A stretch of 64,000 nucleotides of DNA from Erythrobacter ramosus. Its GTDB lineage: Bacteria; Pseudomonadota; Alphaproteobacteria; Sphingomonadales; Sphingomonadaceae. Under the pieces are notes generated by a model that was not told the DNA's origin, searched no databases, and saw nothing but the letters and a program-made list of their open reading frames with translations. Shown here piece after piece: positions 27,048 through 36,545 of this stretch (positions are counted from its first letter, which is position 1; each line of letters begins with the position of its first letter). A program made the translations under genes and the position numbers. The stretch covers positions 590 through 64,589 of the forward strand of contig NZ_WTYB01000003.1 in assembly GCF_009828055.1 (NCBI RefSeq), read 5' to 3'.

Positions 27048-27584
27048 TCAGGCCTCGGGCAAGGCGTCCGCGCCGTCGATAATCGCCCGGATCGCCGCGC
27101 GGCCCCGATTGATCCGGCTCTTGACGGTGCCGATCTTGCAATCTGTCGCAAGCGCCGCTTCTTCGTAGCTCATTCCCGCTCCCGCGATTAGCATCAGCAT
27201 CTCACGCTGCGTGTTGGGCAATTGTCCCAGAGCCACCTCGATATCTTCAAGATGGAGTCCTTCTTCCTGATTGGGCTGCTGGATCAGGATGCGCTCCGCC
27301 GCCTCAGGGTCCCACGGGGTCAACCGGCTGCGCTTGCGCGCCGTGCTGTAGAACTGGTTACGCAGGATTGTGAACACCCACGGACGGAACTTGCTGCCCG
27401 GCTGGAAGGTATGACGCGATGACCACGCGCGGACCATCGTCTCCTGCACAAGATCGTCAACCATATCGCGCTGGCGGCACAGCGATTGCGCAAAGCGGCG
27501 CAGCGCGGGGAGCGATGCGGTCATTTCTTCGGTGAAGCCGGAGGCAGGGTTTTCACAGGAACTGGTCGGGGCTGGCTTGTGCAT
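27048..27584 (-). CDS. ECF sigma factor of the EcfG (general stress) type
   Basis: 178 residues, ATG with AAAGGTG upstream. Region 2 (ALRRFAQSLCRQRDMVDDLVQETMVRAW, PWVFTILRNQFYS) and region 4 (LPNTQREMLMLIAGAGMSYEEAA, KIGTVKSRINRGR) match ECF15/EcfG sigma factors, which direct the alphaproteobacterial general stress regulon and are held by NepR until phosphorylated PhyR frees them. No nepR or phyR lies next to it, so it may be an additional EcfG paralog. The stress genes on both sides are likely targets, though I could not find clear GGAAC-N16/17-GTT promoters. Confidence 0.82.
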   Translation of the reverse strand: MHKPAPTSSCENPASGFTEEMTASLPALRRFAQSLCRQRDMVDDLVQETMVRAWSSRHTFQPGSKFRPWVFTILRNQFYSTARKRSRLTPWDPEAAERILIQQPNQEEGLHLEDIEVALGQLPNTQREMLMLIAGAGMSYEEAALATDCKIGTVKSRINRGRAAIRAIIDGADALPEA

Positions 27585-27789
27585 GGCACCTTTCCGTCAC
27601 GTTTCTCCCCTTCACCTCTCTTGGGCCACCTTCCGTCCGGGTTCCCTATACTCGGCAAGGATTTGCGCCCCGCCAGGGCCCGCAAGGCATTAAAACGGGT
27701 CATTGGCCTATGTGAGTTCGTCCAGCTCGCTCGCGTCCTATCAATGGCAGCCTCCCGCCGCGTGCGCGGCCGATTTGAAAGGATGGACC

Positions 27790-28395
27790 ATGCGTATCCC
27801 ACTGCTGATCGCCGCCAGCCTGCTGGCAACGGCCTGTGACAGCCCCGGCACTGATGAGAACATGGCTGCAAGCGGTGTCGGCCCTGCCGTCAACGACGCG
27901 TCTGATGCCTTGACCGAAGGACCACCCTCATCGCTGGCCTTCGTGCAGGGCATCATCAGGTCGAACCTTTATGAAATCGCTGCGGGCAACATCGCGCTCG
28001 ACAAGGCGGAAGCCAGCTCAGTGCGGGATTTTGCGCAGATGATGGTCACCGATCACTCGAAGGCGCTGGAGACGCTTGAGGATGCGGTGGGAAGTTCGGG
28101 CCAGACGCTCGCTCTGCCGACCAATCTCGACGCCGAGCATCAGGCCAAGGTCGACATCCTCCAGAGCCTTCAGGGCGCCGCCTTCGACCGCGAATACCTG
28201 AGCCAGCAAATGACTGCGCACCGCGAGGCGCTGACTTTGCTCAAGGCCTATGGCGGCAAAGGCGAGTTAGCGGAGCTGCGCCAGTTCGCCCAAGGCGCGA
28301 TTCCGACCGTGCAGAAGCACCATGACTGGCTGGAGAAGAACACGCCGCAGCCGGGCACAGCGATGGCGAGCGGCGAAGCCACACCCACGCCTTAA
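27790..28395 (+). CDS. DUF4142 periplasmic lipoprotein
   Basis: 201 residues from ATG 27790 with AAAGGATGG just upstream. A lipoprotein signal ends LATAC. The DUF4142 helical bundle spans about 50-185 (NLYEIAAGNIALDKAEASSV, DFAQMMVTDHSKALETL, HREALTLLKAYG, IPTVQKHHDWL). The ferritin-like four-helix fold has no proven activity; it is often in stress regulons. Divergent from the EcfG-type sigma gene over about 200 bp. Confidence 0.82.
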   Translation: MRIPLLIAASLLATACDSPGTDENMAASGVGPAVNDASDALTEGPPSSLAFVQGIIRSNLYEIAAGNIALDKAEASSVRDFAQMMVTDHSKALETLEDAVGSSGQTLALPTNLDAEHQAKVDILQSLQGAAFDREYLSQQMTAHREALTLLKAYGGKGELAELRQFAQGAIPTVQKHHDWLEKNTPQPGTAMASGEATPTP

Positions 28396-28418
28396 CGAGA
28401 CCGTCGTTCCGACAACGC

Positions 28419-28452
28419 AAACCCCGTGTGGCCGCGCGCCGCACGGGGTTTT
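28419..28452. terminator. Bidirectional terminator between DUF4142 and otsA
   Basis: AAACCCCGTG (28419-28428) pairs with CACGGGGTTT (28442-28451) around a 13-base GC-rich loop; T-rich sequence flanks it on the right in the plus direction and A-rich on the left, so it can stop both convergent transcripts. Confidence 0.8.
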
Positions 28453-28464
28453 GTGTGCGGGTGC

Positions 28465-29883
28465 TCAGTCGGCGTTGACGGCTTTGGGAAGTAGGCGCGC
28501 GGCGGGCTTTGGCCCCGCCTTTTCCAGCGCTTCCATGAAGGTTTTCGACCACCAGTGAACGTCCTGTTTGACGATGCAGTCGAACATCGCCTTGTGCCGC
28601 TCCTGCCGTTCGGCGAGCGGCATGGCGAGCGCGCGGGCGATGCCATCAGCCATGTCCTCGCTGCTGTGCGGGTTGACGATCACCGCGCCTTCCAGTTGCG
28701 CGGCGGCTCCGGCAAAGCGTGACAGCACCAGCACGCCGGGATCGGCGGGGTCCTGGGCTGCGACATATTCCTTGGCGACCAGATTCATCCCATCCCGCAA
28801 GGGCGTGACGAGCCCAACCCGCGCGGCGCGGTAGATGCCGAACAGCTTCTCACGCGAGTATCCGTGATTGACGTAGCGGATCGGCACCCAGTCTATCGTC
28901 GCGAATTCGCCATTGATGCTGCCCGACAGCGCGTTGAGCTCAGCTCGGATCTGCTGGTAGCTCGGCACGTCCCCGCGTGATGGCGGTGCGATCTGAAGCA
29001 GCGACACCTTCTCGCACAGTTCGGGGTGGTTGGTGAGGAACTGCTGGTAGGCGATGAAGCGCTCCTGCAAGCCCTTGGAATAATCGAGCCGGTCGACGCC
29101 CACAATCATGTCGCGCCCGACCGCGCTGACCATCAGCTGGGTTTGCGACTGCTTGGCCGCCATCGAATGGGCTGCGCTGCAAAAATCGGCGGTGTCGAGC
29201 CCGATCGGGCAGACCAGCATTCGCGTGCGCCGGTTGCCGAAGCTGACGATCTCACCGTCGATATCGGCATCGAGATGGGCGGTGACATAGTCCATGAACG
29301 CCTGCCGCCACTCCTCCGACTGGAAACCGACCACATCGTAATCGAGCAGGCTTTCGACCAGTTCGCGGTGGTCAGGTAGCGATATCAGCAGGCTTGGCGG
29401 CGGCCAGGGGATATGGAGGAAGAAGCCGATCCGGTTGCGAAAACCGCGCTCGCGCAGCTGCTGGCCGAGCGGCAGGAGGTGATAGTCATGCACCCAGACC
29501 AGATCGTCCGGCTCGATCAGCGGGCCGACAGTTTCGGCAAAGCGATGATTCACCCGCGCATAGCCCCCGGCAAAATCGCGCGCGATTTCGGTCAGGTCGA
29601 GCCGGTAGTGAAACAACGGCCACAAGGTGCGGTTGGCAAAGCCGTTGTAGTATTCCTCGATGTCCTGCGCTTCGAGATCGATGGTGGCCGTGGCGACGCC
29701 ATTGGCGCGGCGAAACGTGATCTGGCCGGTGAACTCCTCGGTCTGCTCACCCGACCAGCCGAACCAGATACCGTTGCTGGCGCGCAGACCTGCCGCCAAC
29801 GCAACGGCCAGTCCACCGCGATTGGCGGTCTCGCCTTCGGTTTCGGTTTGCACGCGGTTGGAAATGGCAATCAGGCGAGGCAT
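28465..29883 (-). CDS. otsA: Trehalose-6-phosphate synthase
   Basis: 472 residues from ATG 29883 with GGAGGG upstream; upstream in-frame codons lack support. GT20 family: it joins UDP-glucose and glucose-6-phosphate to trehalose-6-phosphate in the cytoplasm. Visible family motifs are ISNRV at the N-terminus, [30 protein letters not shown] (phosphate binding), [13 protein letters not shown] and VLSRFAGAA. Length matches OtsA of E. coli (474). It follows otsB by 156 bp on the same strand; together they make trehalose as an osmo- and stress protectant. The gap could hold a separate promoter. Confidence 0.96.
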   Translation of the reverse strand: MPRLIAISNRVQTETEGETANRGGLAVALAAGLRASNGIWFGWSGEQTEEFTGQITFRRANGVATATIDLEAQDIEEYYNGFANRTLWPLFHYRLDLTEIARDFAGGYARVNHRFAETVGPLIEPDDLVWVHDYHLLPLGQQLRERGFRNRIGFFLHIPWPPPSLLISLPDHRELVESLLDYDVVGFQSEEWRQAFMDYVTAHLDADIDGEIVSFGNRRTRMLVCPIGLDTADFCSAAHSMAAKQSQTQLMVSAVGRDMIVGVDRLDYSKGLQERFIAYQQFLTNHPELCEKVSLLQIAPPSRGDVPSYQQIRAELNALSGSINGEFATIDWVPIRYVNHGYSREKLFGIYRAARVGLVTPLRDGMNLVAKEYVAAQDPADPGVLVLSRFAGAAAQLEGAVIVNPHSSEDMADGIARALAMPLAERQERHKAMFDCIVKQDVHWWSKTFMEALEKAGPKPAARLLPKAVNAD

Positions 29884-30039
29884 CGGCGACCCTCCGTTGG
29901 GGACAGGGCAGCGCGGGGCGCGGCCATGCAGGGGTAAAGCCAGGGCGGAGCTTGTCCGCGAGATCCAGCGACCTTGCGACCCTTGCCCGAACCAGCCGAA
30001 CAAAAAATGGCCTATGTGGTAAATTTGGCCGAAGCCCTG

Positions 30040-30753
30040 TTACGCCAGCAATTTGCGGATGTGGCTGATCACCTCGGCAGGGCCAGAAAGCACGTCATCG
30101 GCGTGGGCGGCGATCTTCTGACCCACCGCAATCCCGCGCCCGCCGAACTTACGTGCGGCGATGATGGCGGGAATGTCGGTCAAGTCGTCACCGATATAGA
30201 CGGGTGAGCTACCCGCAAAGCGCCGCCGGTCCATGATCTGGCGCACGGCCTCGCCCTTGTTCGCACCGGGCAAAAGCAATTCGAACACCATATCGCCGGG
30301 CTGGATCGCGAGGCGATGATCCTCCGCGCATTCCCTGGCCCAGTCGTGCACAGCCTCACGCAGCGTCGGCGCCAGTCGGTAGTGCAGGCCGAGGCCGAAG
30401 CTCTTGAGTTCGATCACCACACCCCGCTGCGCGCCGAAGCGCTTCTCGGTCTCGCGCGCCAGCCGGGCGAACAGCGCAGAGTGCTCGGGCGCGCTCAGCA
30501 GGCCGTCGCTGCGCAATTCGAGCCCGTGGCTGGCGGCGACCGTGACGCCCCTCAGGCTCTCGCCCCACAGTGCATCGAGCTGTTCGAGCGAGCGGCCGGA
30601 AATGATCGCGACGCGCCCTTCCAGCCGCTCCATCGCCTCGGCGATCAAGGCGTGCAGATCGTCACTCACTACGATGGCGTCGGGTGTGGCGACAATCGGC
30701 ACGAGCGTGCCATCGAAATCGAGCAGCAGAGCGAGGGGCTTCGGCAGGGTCAT
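30040..30753 (-). CDS. otsB: Trehalose-6-phosphate phosphatase
   Basis: 237 residues; ATG 30753 overlaps the stop of the upstream antiporter gene (ATGA), indicating translational coupling. HAD superfamily: nucleophile motif LLLDFDGTLVPI near the N-terminus, SGRSLEQL, a substrate-binding GLELRSDG, and the C-terminal YIGDDLTDIPA motif that binds magnesium. It removes phosphate from trehalose-6-phosphate made by OtsA, encoded next. Confidence 0.95.
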   Translation of the reverse strand: MTLPKPLALLLDFDGTLVPIVATPDAIVVSDDLHALIAEAMERLEGRVAIISGRSLEQLDALWGESLRGVTVAASHGLELRSDGLLSAPEHSALFARLARETEKRFGAQRGVVIELKSFGLGLHYRLAPTLREAVHDWARECAEDHRLAIQPGDMVFELLLPGANKGEAVRQIMDRRRFAGSSPVYIGDDLTDIPAIIAARKFGGRGIAVGQKIAAHADDVLSGPAEVISHIRKLLA

Positions 30754-32009
30754 TGCACGGCTGCCTGTTCGAGCCGAGGTCTCCGCTTTGGTTCCGATGC
30801 CGTATCGGCGCGGATTCCCGCGAGCACGGCGGCGGCGCTCAGGCCGTGGACCAGTGCGGACAGCGCAATCGCCACCAGCACCACCAGCCACAGGTCGGTC
30901 AGTCCCGCCAAGGGCGCCGCGCTTGCGGCAAAGGCGAGGTAATAAATGCTCCCGATCCCGCGCACGCCGAAAGCTGCGGTGACAAAGCGTTCACGCGGCG
31001 GCAGGCCCGACCCGGCCAGCGCCACCCACCCGCTCAGCGGGCGGACAAGGAAGATCAGGCTCGCAGCGATGGCGACATGCTTCCACTCCACCCACGCCGC
31101 ATAGGTGCCGAGCGCCGCGCCGGTCATCAGCAGCAGGACCGCGGTCAATGCGTGTTCGATGGCAAGGTTGAAGAGGTGGAGATTGCTGTGAAAGCTGTGC
31201 TTGGCCTCGACCCGGCGGAATGCCATCCCGCCCACGAAGCAGGCGATGAAGCCATAGCCATGGACGAACTCGGCCGCGCCGTAACACACCAGCACACCTG
31301 CCAGCGCGAGCACGCCCGATCCGGTCTCGGCGAGGATATTGCCCATCGGCCAGCGGAACACCACCTGCCCGAGCAACCATCCGGTCAAGACCCCGCTGAC
31401 CGCGCCCGCTGCGATCCGGTAGGCTACATCATAGCTGAGCCAGTTGAACGCTTCGGTGCCGGAAATCCCGCCTAGCGCTGCAATAGCGAGGTAGACGAAG
31501 GGGAAGGCCAGCCCGTCATTCAACCCGGCCTCGGTCGTGAGAGCGAAGCGCACCGGATGCTCACCGCCTTCGGTTGGCGGGCCGACCTGCAAATCGCCTG
31601 CCAGCACCGGGTCGGTGGGCGCAAGCACAGCGCCCAGCAGCAGCGCGCTCGCCAGCGGCAGGCCGGCTGCCGTGCCTGCCAGCACCATCGCGCCAATGGT
31701 CAGCGGCATCGCCACCGCCAGCAGACGCCACGTCACCCGCCAGCGCGCAAAGGGGCGCACCACATCGAGCCGCATGCCGGTGGCGAACAGCGCAACGATC
31801 ACCGCCATTTCGCTCATCGTCTCCCACCACTGGGGATGGCTGATGGGCGTGAAGAGCGGCGGCGCTTCGTCGATCGCCAGCGCGCAAACGAAGCCCGCAA
31901 GGATCAACAAGGCCGATGCGGCAGGCTCGCGGCCCGAAACAAACCGCGGCAGCCAGAACGCTGCCAGAATGGCGAGCCCCGCGAACAGCAGGAATTCGTG
32001 ATACGACAT
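30750..32009 (-). CDS. CPA1-type cation:proton antiporter
   Basis: 419 residues from ATG 32009, no clear ribosome-binding site. About 12 hydrophobic segments; the family motif APTDPVLAGDLQVG and, further on, TTEAGLNDGLAFP are the NhaP/CPA1 ion-binding helices with the conserved Asp residues. It should exchange Na+ or K+ for protons across the inner membrane. It is the first gene of an operon with otsB and otsA, so ion extrusion and trehalose synthesis are coordinately made, fitting salt stress. Residue counts assume the chosen start; upstream codons are rich in Arg/Pro and not convincing. Confidence 0.88.
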   Translation of the reverse strand: MSYHEFLLFAGLAILAAFWLPRFVSGREPAASALLILAGFVCALAIDEAPPLFTPISHPQWWETMSEMAVIVALFATGMRLDVVRPFARWRVTWRLLAVAMPLTIGAMVLAGTAAGLPLASALLLGAVLAPTDPVLAGDLQVGPPTEGGEHPVRFALTTEAGLNDGLAFPFVYLAIAALGGISGTEAFNWLSYDVAYRIAAGAVSGVLTGWLLGQVVFRWPMGNILAETGSGVLALAGVLVCYGAAEFVHGYGFIACFVGGMAFRRVEAKHSFHSNLHLFNLAIEHALTAVLLLMTGAALGTYAAWVEWKHVAIAASLIFLVRPLSGWVALAGSGLPPRERFVTAAFGVRGIGSIYYLAFAASAAPLAGLTDLWLVVLVAIALSALVHGLSAAAVLAGIRADTASEPKRRPRLEQAAVQ

Positions 32010-32152
32010 GAGTAGGTGACTGCCATTGGTCCCGCGGGAGGGGCGGGAGCCGCAGGCATGGCGCGGCGAACGGGGCCGAACATTAACCGGGGATAGGAAC
32101 CCGGCAATACCGGCGCGCGAGGCCTCCACTCAGGGAGCGCTGCGACGCTCAC

Positions 32153-32180
32153 AAAAAACCCCGCCCATCACTGGGCGGGG
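32153..32180 (-). terminator. Orphan terminator for a minus-strand transcript
   Basis: A perfect 9-bp stem CCCCGCCCA / TGGGCGGGG with loop TCAC (32168-32171) is preceded on the plus strand by six A, that is, followed by six U on a minus-strand RNA. No annotated minus-strand gene ends here; the next gene to the right is on the plus strand. Confidence 0.85.
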
Positions 32181-32230
32181 AGTATATTGGGGCAATGACC
32201 GAGCCATAAGGAAGCCGAACGCTGGCTGGG

Positions 32231-32287
32231 TCATCCGATGACCGGAAGGATCGGGACCTTCTGGTGCCCGTTCTCTGCCCAGCCCAT
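32231..32287 (-). CDS. Possible 18-residue microprotein upstream of the orphan terminator
   Basis: On the minus strand an ATG at 32287 encodes MGWAENGHQKVPILPVIG and stops at TGA 32231-32233, 50 bases before the terminator. An AGGTTAG stretch lies too far upstream to be a normal ribosome-binding site. It is offered because it sits exactly where the orphan terminator demands a transcript; the RNA could equally be a non-coding sRNA. The rest of 32181-32635 shows no other gene. Confidence 0.25.
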   Translation of the reverse strand: MGWAENGHQKVPILPVIG

Positions 32288-32635
32288 GCACGGCACGCTC
32301 TAACCTAAATTGGACTCGCGCGATTTATGGCGCTCAGATGCCAATTCCGCTGTCATGTCCCGCCTGAGCGCGCCAAGCTTGGCAATCGGCAGCCGGGCTC
32401 TCCGGCGTGGAGGAACCTTGTGGCGCAAACCGGATTGTTCCATGAAATTTCGAATTTGTTATTTTTGTGCCGTTGCTTCGCCCAGTTTACCGATCGAAGT
32501 GGTTGTTTAAGCCAGTACGAAGCATTTACCCGGTGAGCCGAACACAATTCGACCCTCGGCGTAACTTTTGAATGAGAGAAGAACCGGCTATTCTGAGAAA
32601 TTGTATATGACGCAACACTCCCGAGGAGGACGCCA

Positions 32636-33388
32636 GTGTCCAATGCTTTTTTACAACGCCTGACGCACGCTGCCGTACTCTCTGATGAGGAGTTGGCCGC
32701 CGTCGAGGAACTGTGCCGGCAGCCCAAGGATGTTGCAGCCAAAAAATACCTCTCGCGCGATGGTGACGAGATGGTCTCCTTCCCCGTGGTGCTGAGCGGC
32801 TGGGCCGCGCGCTACCAGATTCTGCGCGATGGCGCGCGGCAGATCACCCGCTTGCTGCTGCCGGGCGATGCTTTCTATTTCGACTCGTCGCCCGATGGCG
32901 TCGCGATCGAAGAAGTCATCACCCTCAGCTCGTGCCGGATCGTCAATATTCTGCACGCCGATATGCGCCGCGTGATCGACCGTTTCCCGGCGGTGGGTGA
33001 AGCGATGCGCAGCTATGGCAGCATGGAAAATGCCGTGATGGCATCATGGGTGGTCAATGTCGGTCGCCGCGATGCGCTTGAGCGGATGGCGCATCTGATC
33101 TGTGAGGCGCATTACCGGCTTTCGCTGGTAGATCCCAAGCTGGATGAGCAGATGTTCTTCCCGCTGACGCAGGACGATCTGGCCGACGCGCTCGGCCTGA
33201 CCCCGGTGCACATCAACCGCAAGCTGCAACAGTTGCGTCAGGATCAACTCATCACTCTGCGATCAAAGCAGCTGATCATTCATGACCTGCGAAGCCTGCA
33301 ACAGGTCGCTGGATTCGACAGCGCCTATCTCGCGCCGCGGACGCAGACACCGCGCGATGAGGAACGGCTGAAGGCTATCGCGGCCTGA
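32636..33388 (+). CDS. Crp/Fnr-family transcriptional regulator (first)
   Basis: 250 residues from GTG 32636, with GAGGAGGA at 32622-32629. An N-terminal cyclic-nucleotide-binding-like beta barrel (about 25-130, VVLSGWAARYQILRDGARQI, LLPGDAF) and a C-terminal winged helix (about 150-225, LTQDDLADALGLTPVHINRKLQQLRQ) make a typical Crp/Fnr protein. No cysteines for an iron-sulfur cluster are arranged as in Fnr. This group of sphingomonad regulators often responds to stress; the ligand is unknown. It shares architecture with the regulator at 36546. Confidence 0.9.
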   Translation: MSNAFLQRLTHAAVLSDEELAAVEELCRQPKDVAAKKYLSRDGDEMVSFPVVLSGWAARYQILRDGARQITRLLLPGDAFYFDSSPDGVAIEEVITLSSCRIVNILHADMRRVIDRFPAVGEAMRSYGSMENAVMASWVVNVGRRDALERMAHLICEAHYRLSLVDPKLDEQMFFPLTQDDLADALGLTPVHINRKLQQLRQDQLITLRSKQLIIHDLRSLQQVAGFDSAYLAPRTQTPRDEERLKAIAA

Positions 33389-33414
33389 GGTGACCCCGCG
33401 TGACGGGGGCAATG

Positions 33415-33444
33415 GGTGAGCGCAGTGGGATCGCTGCGCTCACC
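33415..33444. terminator. Strong hairpin between convergent genes
   Basis: GGTGAGCGCAG and CTGCGCTCACC pair perfectly over 11 bp around an 8-base loop, located between the Crp/Fnr stop and the receiver-gene stop. No T-tract follows, so termination may be partial or Rho-assisted. Confidence 0.5.
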
Positions 33445-33454
33445 GGACATTGTT

Positions 33455-33829
33455 CTAGCCCCCGCGTGACGCCAGTCCGGCGATGACGCTGACTACCCGG
33501 TGAAGATCGGCGGGCTTGCTTATGCACACGTTGGTCGCAAGATCATCAGGCAGCATTCCCGCGTCATAGCCAGTCAGAAATGCAAACGGGATAGACCGCG
33601 CTTGCAACTCGCGCGCGAAGTCGAACGTGTGGCTGTGCCCCAGATTGATGTCGATCAGCGCCGCATCAATCCGCCCCTCGGCAAGCAGATCAGGCAGATC
33701 GGGCACGATCGCAGTGACCGCGACGACCTTGGCACCGGCTTGCTGGAGCATCTGCTTGCAATCATGTGCTTGGTAGTAATCATCCTCGACGATGATGATG
33801 CGGCATCCGGAGAGCACTCTGTCAGTCAT
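33455..33829 (-). CDS. Single-domain response regulator
   Basis: 124 residues, a stand-alone receiver domain. The acidic pocket is EDD at 15-17, the phospho-acceptor is Asp60 (LIDINLG), the switch Thr is in FLTGYD and the Lys in CISKPAD. No output domain. It lies 13 bp after the HWE kinase gene in the same direction, so it is its probable partner or phosphate sink. Confidence 0.92.
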   Translation of the reverse strand: MTDRVLSGCRIIIVEDDYYQAHDCKQMLQQAGAKVVAVTAIVPDLPDLLAEGRIDAALIDINLGHSHTFDFARELQARSIPFAFLTGYDAGMLPDDLATNVCISKPADLHRVVSVIAGLASRGG

Positions 33830-33842
33830 GGCAGCGGCCCAA

Positions 33843-35981
33843 TCAGGAACGGGTCTCGAGAATGCTGCCGGAATCCGTCAGCGGAAACTCCAGCTGCGCC
33901 AGCACTCCGGTGTCGTGAATATCGAAGCGACCTTCGCCCTGCAATTCGTAAGGCACGCGCTCCTCGATCAGCCGCCGCCCGAAGCCTTTGCGGTTGAACT
34001 TCGTCTTGCGCTGCGGCGAGGTTTCCTGCCAGCGCAAGTTCATCCAGGGCCTTCCGTTCTTTTCGAGAGTCGTCCACACGATCCGAATATACCCGGTATC
34101 GCCCAGCGCGCCATATTTGATCGAGTTGGTCGCGAGTTCATGGATCGCTAGTGTGACAATCTCGGCGGCATGGGGCGACAGAGCGATGGGGGGGCCGTCC
34201 AGATGATACTGATGCGGCTGGGCGGCATGGACCAGCAATTCCTCGCGCACCAGCTCGGCCAGGTCGACATTGCGGCCGGGTGAGCGAGTGAGGGTGCTCT
34301 GGGTCCGGCCCATCGCTTGCAGGCGGCCGATCAGGTGATCGACGTAATCGCTGACATTGCGATGGCTGGGCGCCGACAGCCGGGCGACCGAACGGACCAT
34401 GCCGATCAGGTTGCGTACGCGGTGCTGCAATTCGGCCACCAGTAGCCTTTGCCATTCCTCCTCGCGACGGCGCTGGGTGGTGTCGACCATCGCGCCGAGC
34501 ATCCGCACCGGCCGGCCGTCGTCGTCAAACAGAAAGCGGCCGCGCGCTGACAGCCAGCGAACTTCGCCGGTAGGATGGCACACGCGGTATTCGTTGACGT
34601 ATTCGCAGCCGCTTTCCATCGCTCCCCTGATCTTGTCCTCGGTGGCGCCGCGATCATCCGGGTGGACACGTTCGGACCAAATATCATAGGTCGGGACGAT
34701 CTCGCCCGGCTCGTACCCTTCCATGCGGAAATGTTCGTCCGACCAGGTCAATTCGCCGGTTTCGACATTCCAGTCCCACAGACCGACCTTGCCGATCTCG
34801 CTCGCCACCCGCAGCATTTCTGCGCCGTGGGACAACTGCTGTTCGACCTGTCGGCGGGCGGTGATGTCGGTTGCCATCCCGAACCATTCGGTGTTCTCGC
34901 CATCATCGCCGAAAACTGGGATAGCGCGCGAGGAAAGCCAGCTGAGGATTCCGTCGGCGGTCAGCACCCGGTGTTCGATCTTGAGCGGCTGGCGGTTACG
35001 GATCGCTTCGGCGAGCGCGGCCTCCACCATCGCCCGGTCGCTTTCAGGCACGAAGTCTTCAATCCAGTTGCCCGCCGCACCGCGATTGCCGAGCAGGTCT
35101 TTGCCGCCAACCTGCTCCATCTCCGTGCCTTGCGGGTTCATGCGGAAAATCAGATCGGACGTCGCTTCGATGAGGGATTGCAATCGGCCTTCGCTGTGAC
35201 GCAGCGCGATTTCCATGGTCTTGCGCGGCCCGATATCCTCGAACAGGATTCCCACCTGATAGGGTGCCTGTTGGCCGATCGGGAAAGCGAAGACATCGAA
35301 CCAGCGACCCATGGCGGAGGATTCGCTCTCGAACCGCTTGGCCACCCCGCTCAAGGCGATGGTGCCATAGGTTGCCGGCCAGTGATCCTCGATATCGGGC
35401 TGCATCGAGCGCATGGTCCGGCCGATCGGGTCGATCAGGCCGGTGTGACCGACAAAAGCGTCATTGGCTTCGAGGAAGCGATAATCGACCCCGTTGCCGT
35501 CATCATCGAAGACCACCTCGATGATGCAGAAGCCTTCGTCGATCGCATCGAACAGCAGCTTGTAGCGGGCATCGGCTTCGCGGCGTCCGGCGCGGGCGAC
35601 GTGTTCGCTGGTGATGTCGCGGATTCGCACCATGATCGCCCCGCGCTGACCATGATCCATCGGGGTCAGTGCGATTTCGTAGACCAGCGGCTGATCCGAC
35701 CCTTCTTCAACCAGCGTCTCAGACGTGCAGCTGGTGAGAGCGCGGGTGAAGTGTTCCGACCACTGGGTCGCGTGCTTGGGGAACCGGTCGCGCAGGCTTT
35801 GTCCGGCGAGGTCATCCAGCTTGAATAGCGTACAAAATGCCGGATTGGTCGAAAGATAGCGCCAGTCGCTATCCTGATCCTCCGCAACCTCCAGCGGTTC
35901 AAGGACGCACACAGCGTCGGGCAGCGCCTTGAAGACGGTGCTGAACAGGCTTTCGGCAGTTGCGTGTGGCAGATCCGGCAT
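33843..35981 (-). CDS. Multi-PAS HWE-family sensor histidine kinase
   Basis: 712 residues from ATG 35981 (GAGAGGCG upstream); ATGs further upstream lack a site. No membrane segment, so cytoplasmic. Four PAS/PAC-like sensor modules are visible (about 10-140, 145-270, 275-395, 395-520), followed by the HWE kinase core: H-box LLVAELQHRVRNLIGMVRS, ATP-binding HELATNSIKYGAL and the LRWQE motif giving the family its name. Such kinases feed the PhyR/NepR/EcfG general stress response or light responses. No LOV cysteine motif (NCRFLQ) was seen. The adjacent receiver gene completes a two-component pair. Confidence 0.9.
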   Translation of the reverse strand: MPDLPHATAESLFSTVFKALPDAVCVLEPLEVAEDQDSDWRYLSTNPAFCTLFKLDDLAGQSLRDRFPKHATQWSEHFTRALTSCTSETLVEEGSDQPLVYEIALTPMDHGQRGAIMVRIRDITSEHVARAGRREADARYKLLFDAIDEGFCIIEVVFDDDGNGVDYRFLEANDAFVGHTGLIDPIGRTMRSMQPDIEDHWPATYGTIALSGVAKRFESESSAMGRWFDVFAFPIGQQAPYQVGILFEDIGPRKTMEIALRHSEGRLQSLIEATSDLIFRMNPQGTEMEQVGGKDLLGNRGAAGNWIEDFVPESDRAMVEAALAEAIRNRQPLKIEHRVLTADGILSWLSSRAIPVFGDDGENTEWFGMATDITARRQVEQQLSHGAEMLRVASEIGKVGLWDWNVETGELTWSDEHFRMEGYEPGEIVPTYDIWSERVHPDDRGATEDKIRGAMESGCEYVNEYRVCHPTGEVRWLSARGRFLFDDDGRPVRMLGAMVDTTQRRREEEWQRLLVAELQHRVRNLIGMVRSVARLSAPSHRNVSDYVDHLIGRLQAMGRTQSTLTRSPGRNVDLAELVREELLVHAAQPHQYHLDGPPIALSPHAAEIVTLAIHELATNSIKYGALGDTGYIRIVWTTLEKNGRPWMNLRWQETSPQRKTKFNRKGFGRRLIEERVPYELQGEGRFDIHDTGVLAQLEFPLTDSGSILETRS

Positions 35982-36133
35982 TAAGTCGCCTCTCAAGGGG
36001 GGCATAAGCGATGGGGCAGGGCACGGGATTAACATAAGTTGGTCTGGGGAAAAGCACCTGTGAGGCTACTAACGCACGATAGGGACACGCGCTCCCAGAG
36101 GCAGAGAATGGTTCGCATGCAAAGGAGCACATT

Positions 36134-36379
36134 ATGCGAATGATCCTCACGATGGTCGCCCTCGGCGGCGCGGCCTATGCGTTGTCCCGCAAGCTGGGTG
36201 GCCGCAACAGCAGCCACGGGAATGCCGCCTATGCTGGTGGCCAGCCGCGTCAGTCCTATGATGATGTCCGCGATTCCGGCCCCGCAGCGATGCGCGATTC
36301 CCCCGGCCGCAAGTGGACGGGCGTGGACGAAGCCAGCGACCAGAGCTTTCCCGCAAGCGATCCGCCCGGCAATTACTGA
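36134..36379 (+). CDS. Small sphingomonad protein with SFPASDPP motif
   Basis: 81 residues, ATG with AAAGGAG at 36121-36127. One N-terminal hydrophobic stretch (MRMILTMVALGGAAYALSRK) could anchor it; the C-terminus holds WTGVDEASDQSFPASDPPGN, a motif common to small, abundant, stress-associated proteins of alphaproteobacteria. The function is not known. It diverges from the HWE kinase gene. Confidence 0.75.
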   Translation: MRMILTMVALGGAAYALSRKLGGRNSSHGNAAYAGGQPRQSYDDVRDSGPAAMRDSPGRKWTGVDEASDQSFPASDPPGNY

Positions 36380-36545
36380 CACCAACGCCGCAGTACCAGT
36401 GAGCGAGCCAGACGTTATGCCGGATTTGCAAGTCATCCGGTCGCACACATCATGGCCGGAATGATGATTTGGGTTAGTGTCCCTTTTTGCGTATTCGCTT
36501 CCAAGCAGGCTGGGTGTTCCAGCCTGACTTATGCCGGGATCGATA

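Noticed and set aside
27585-27789. GGAAC at 27641-27645 (minus strand) as an EcfG promoter for the sigma gene
   Set aside because: No GTT at the required 16-17 base spacing.
32412-32439. GGAAC...GTT as an EcfG-type promoter before the first Crp/Fnr gene
   Set aside because: Spacing is 20 bases, outside the usual 16-17.
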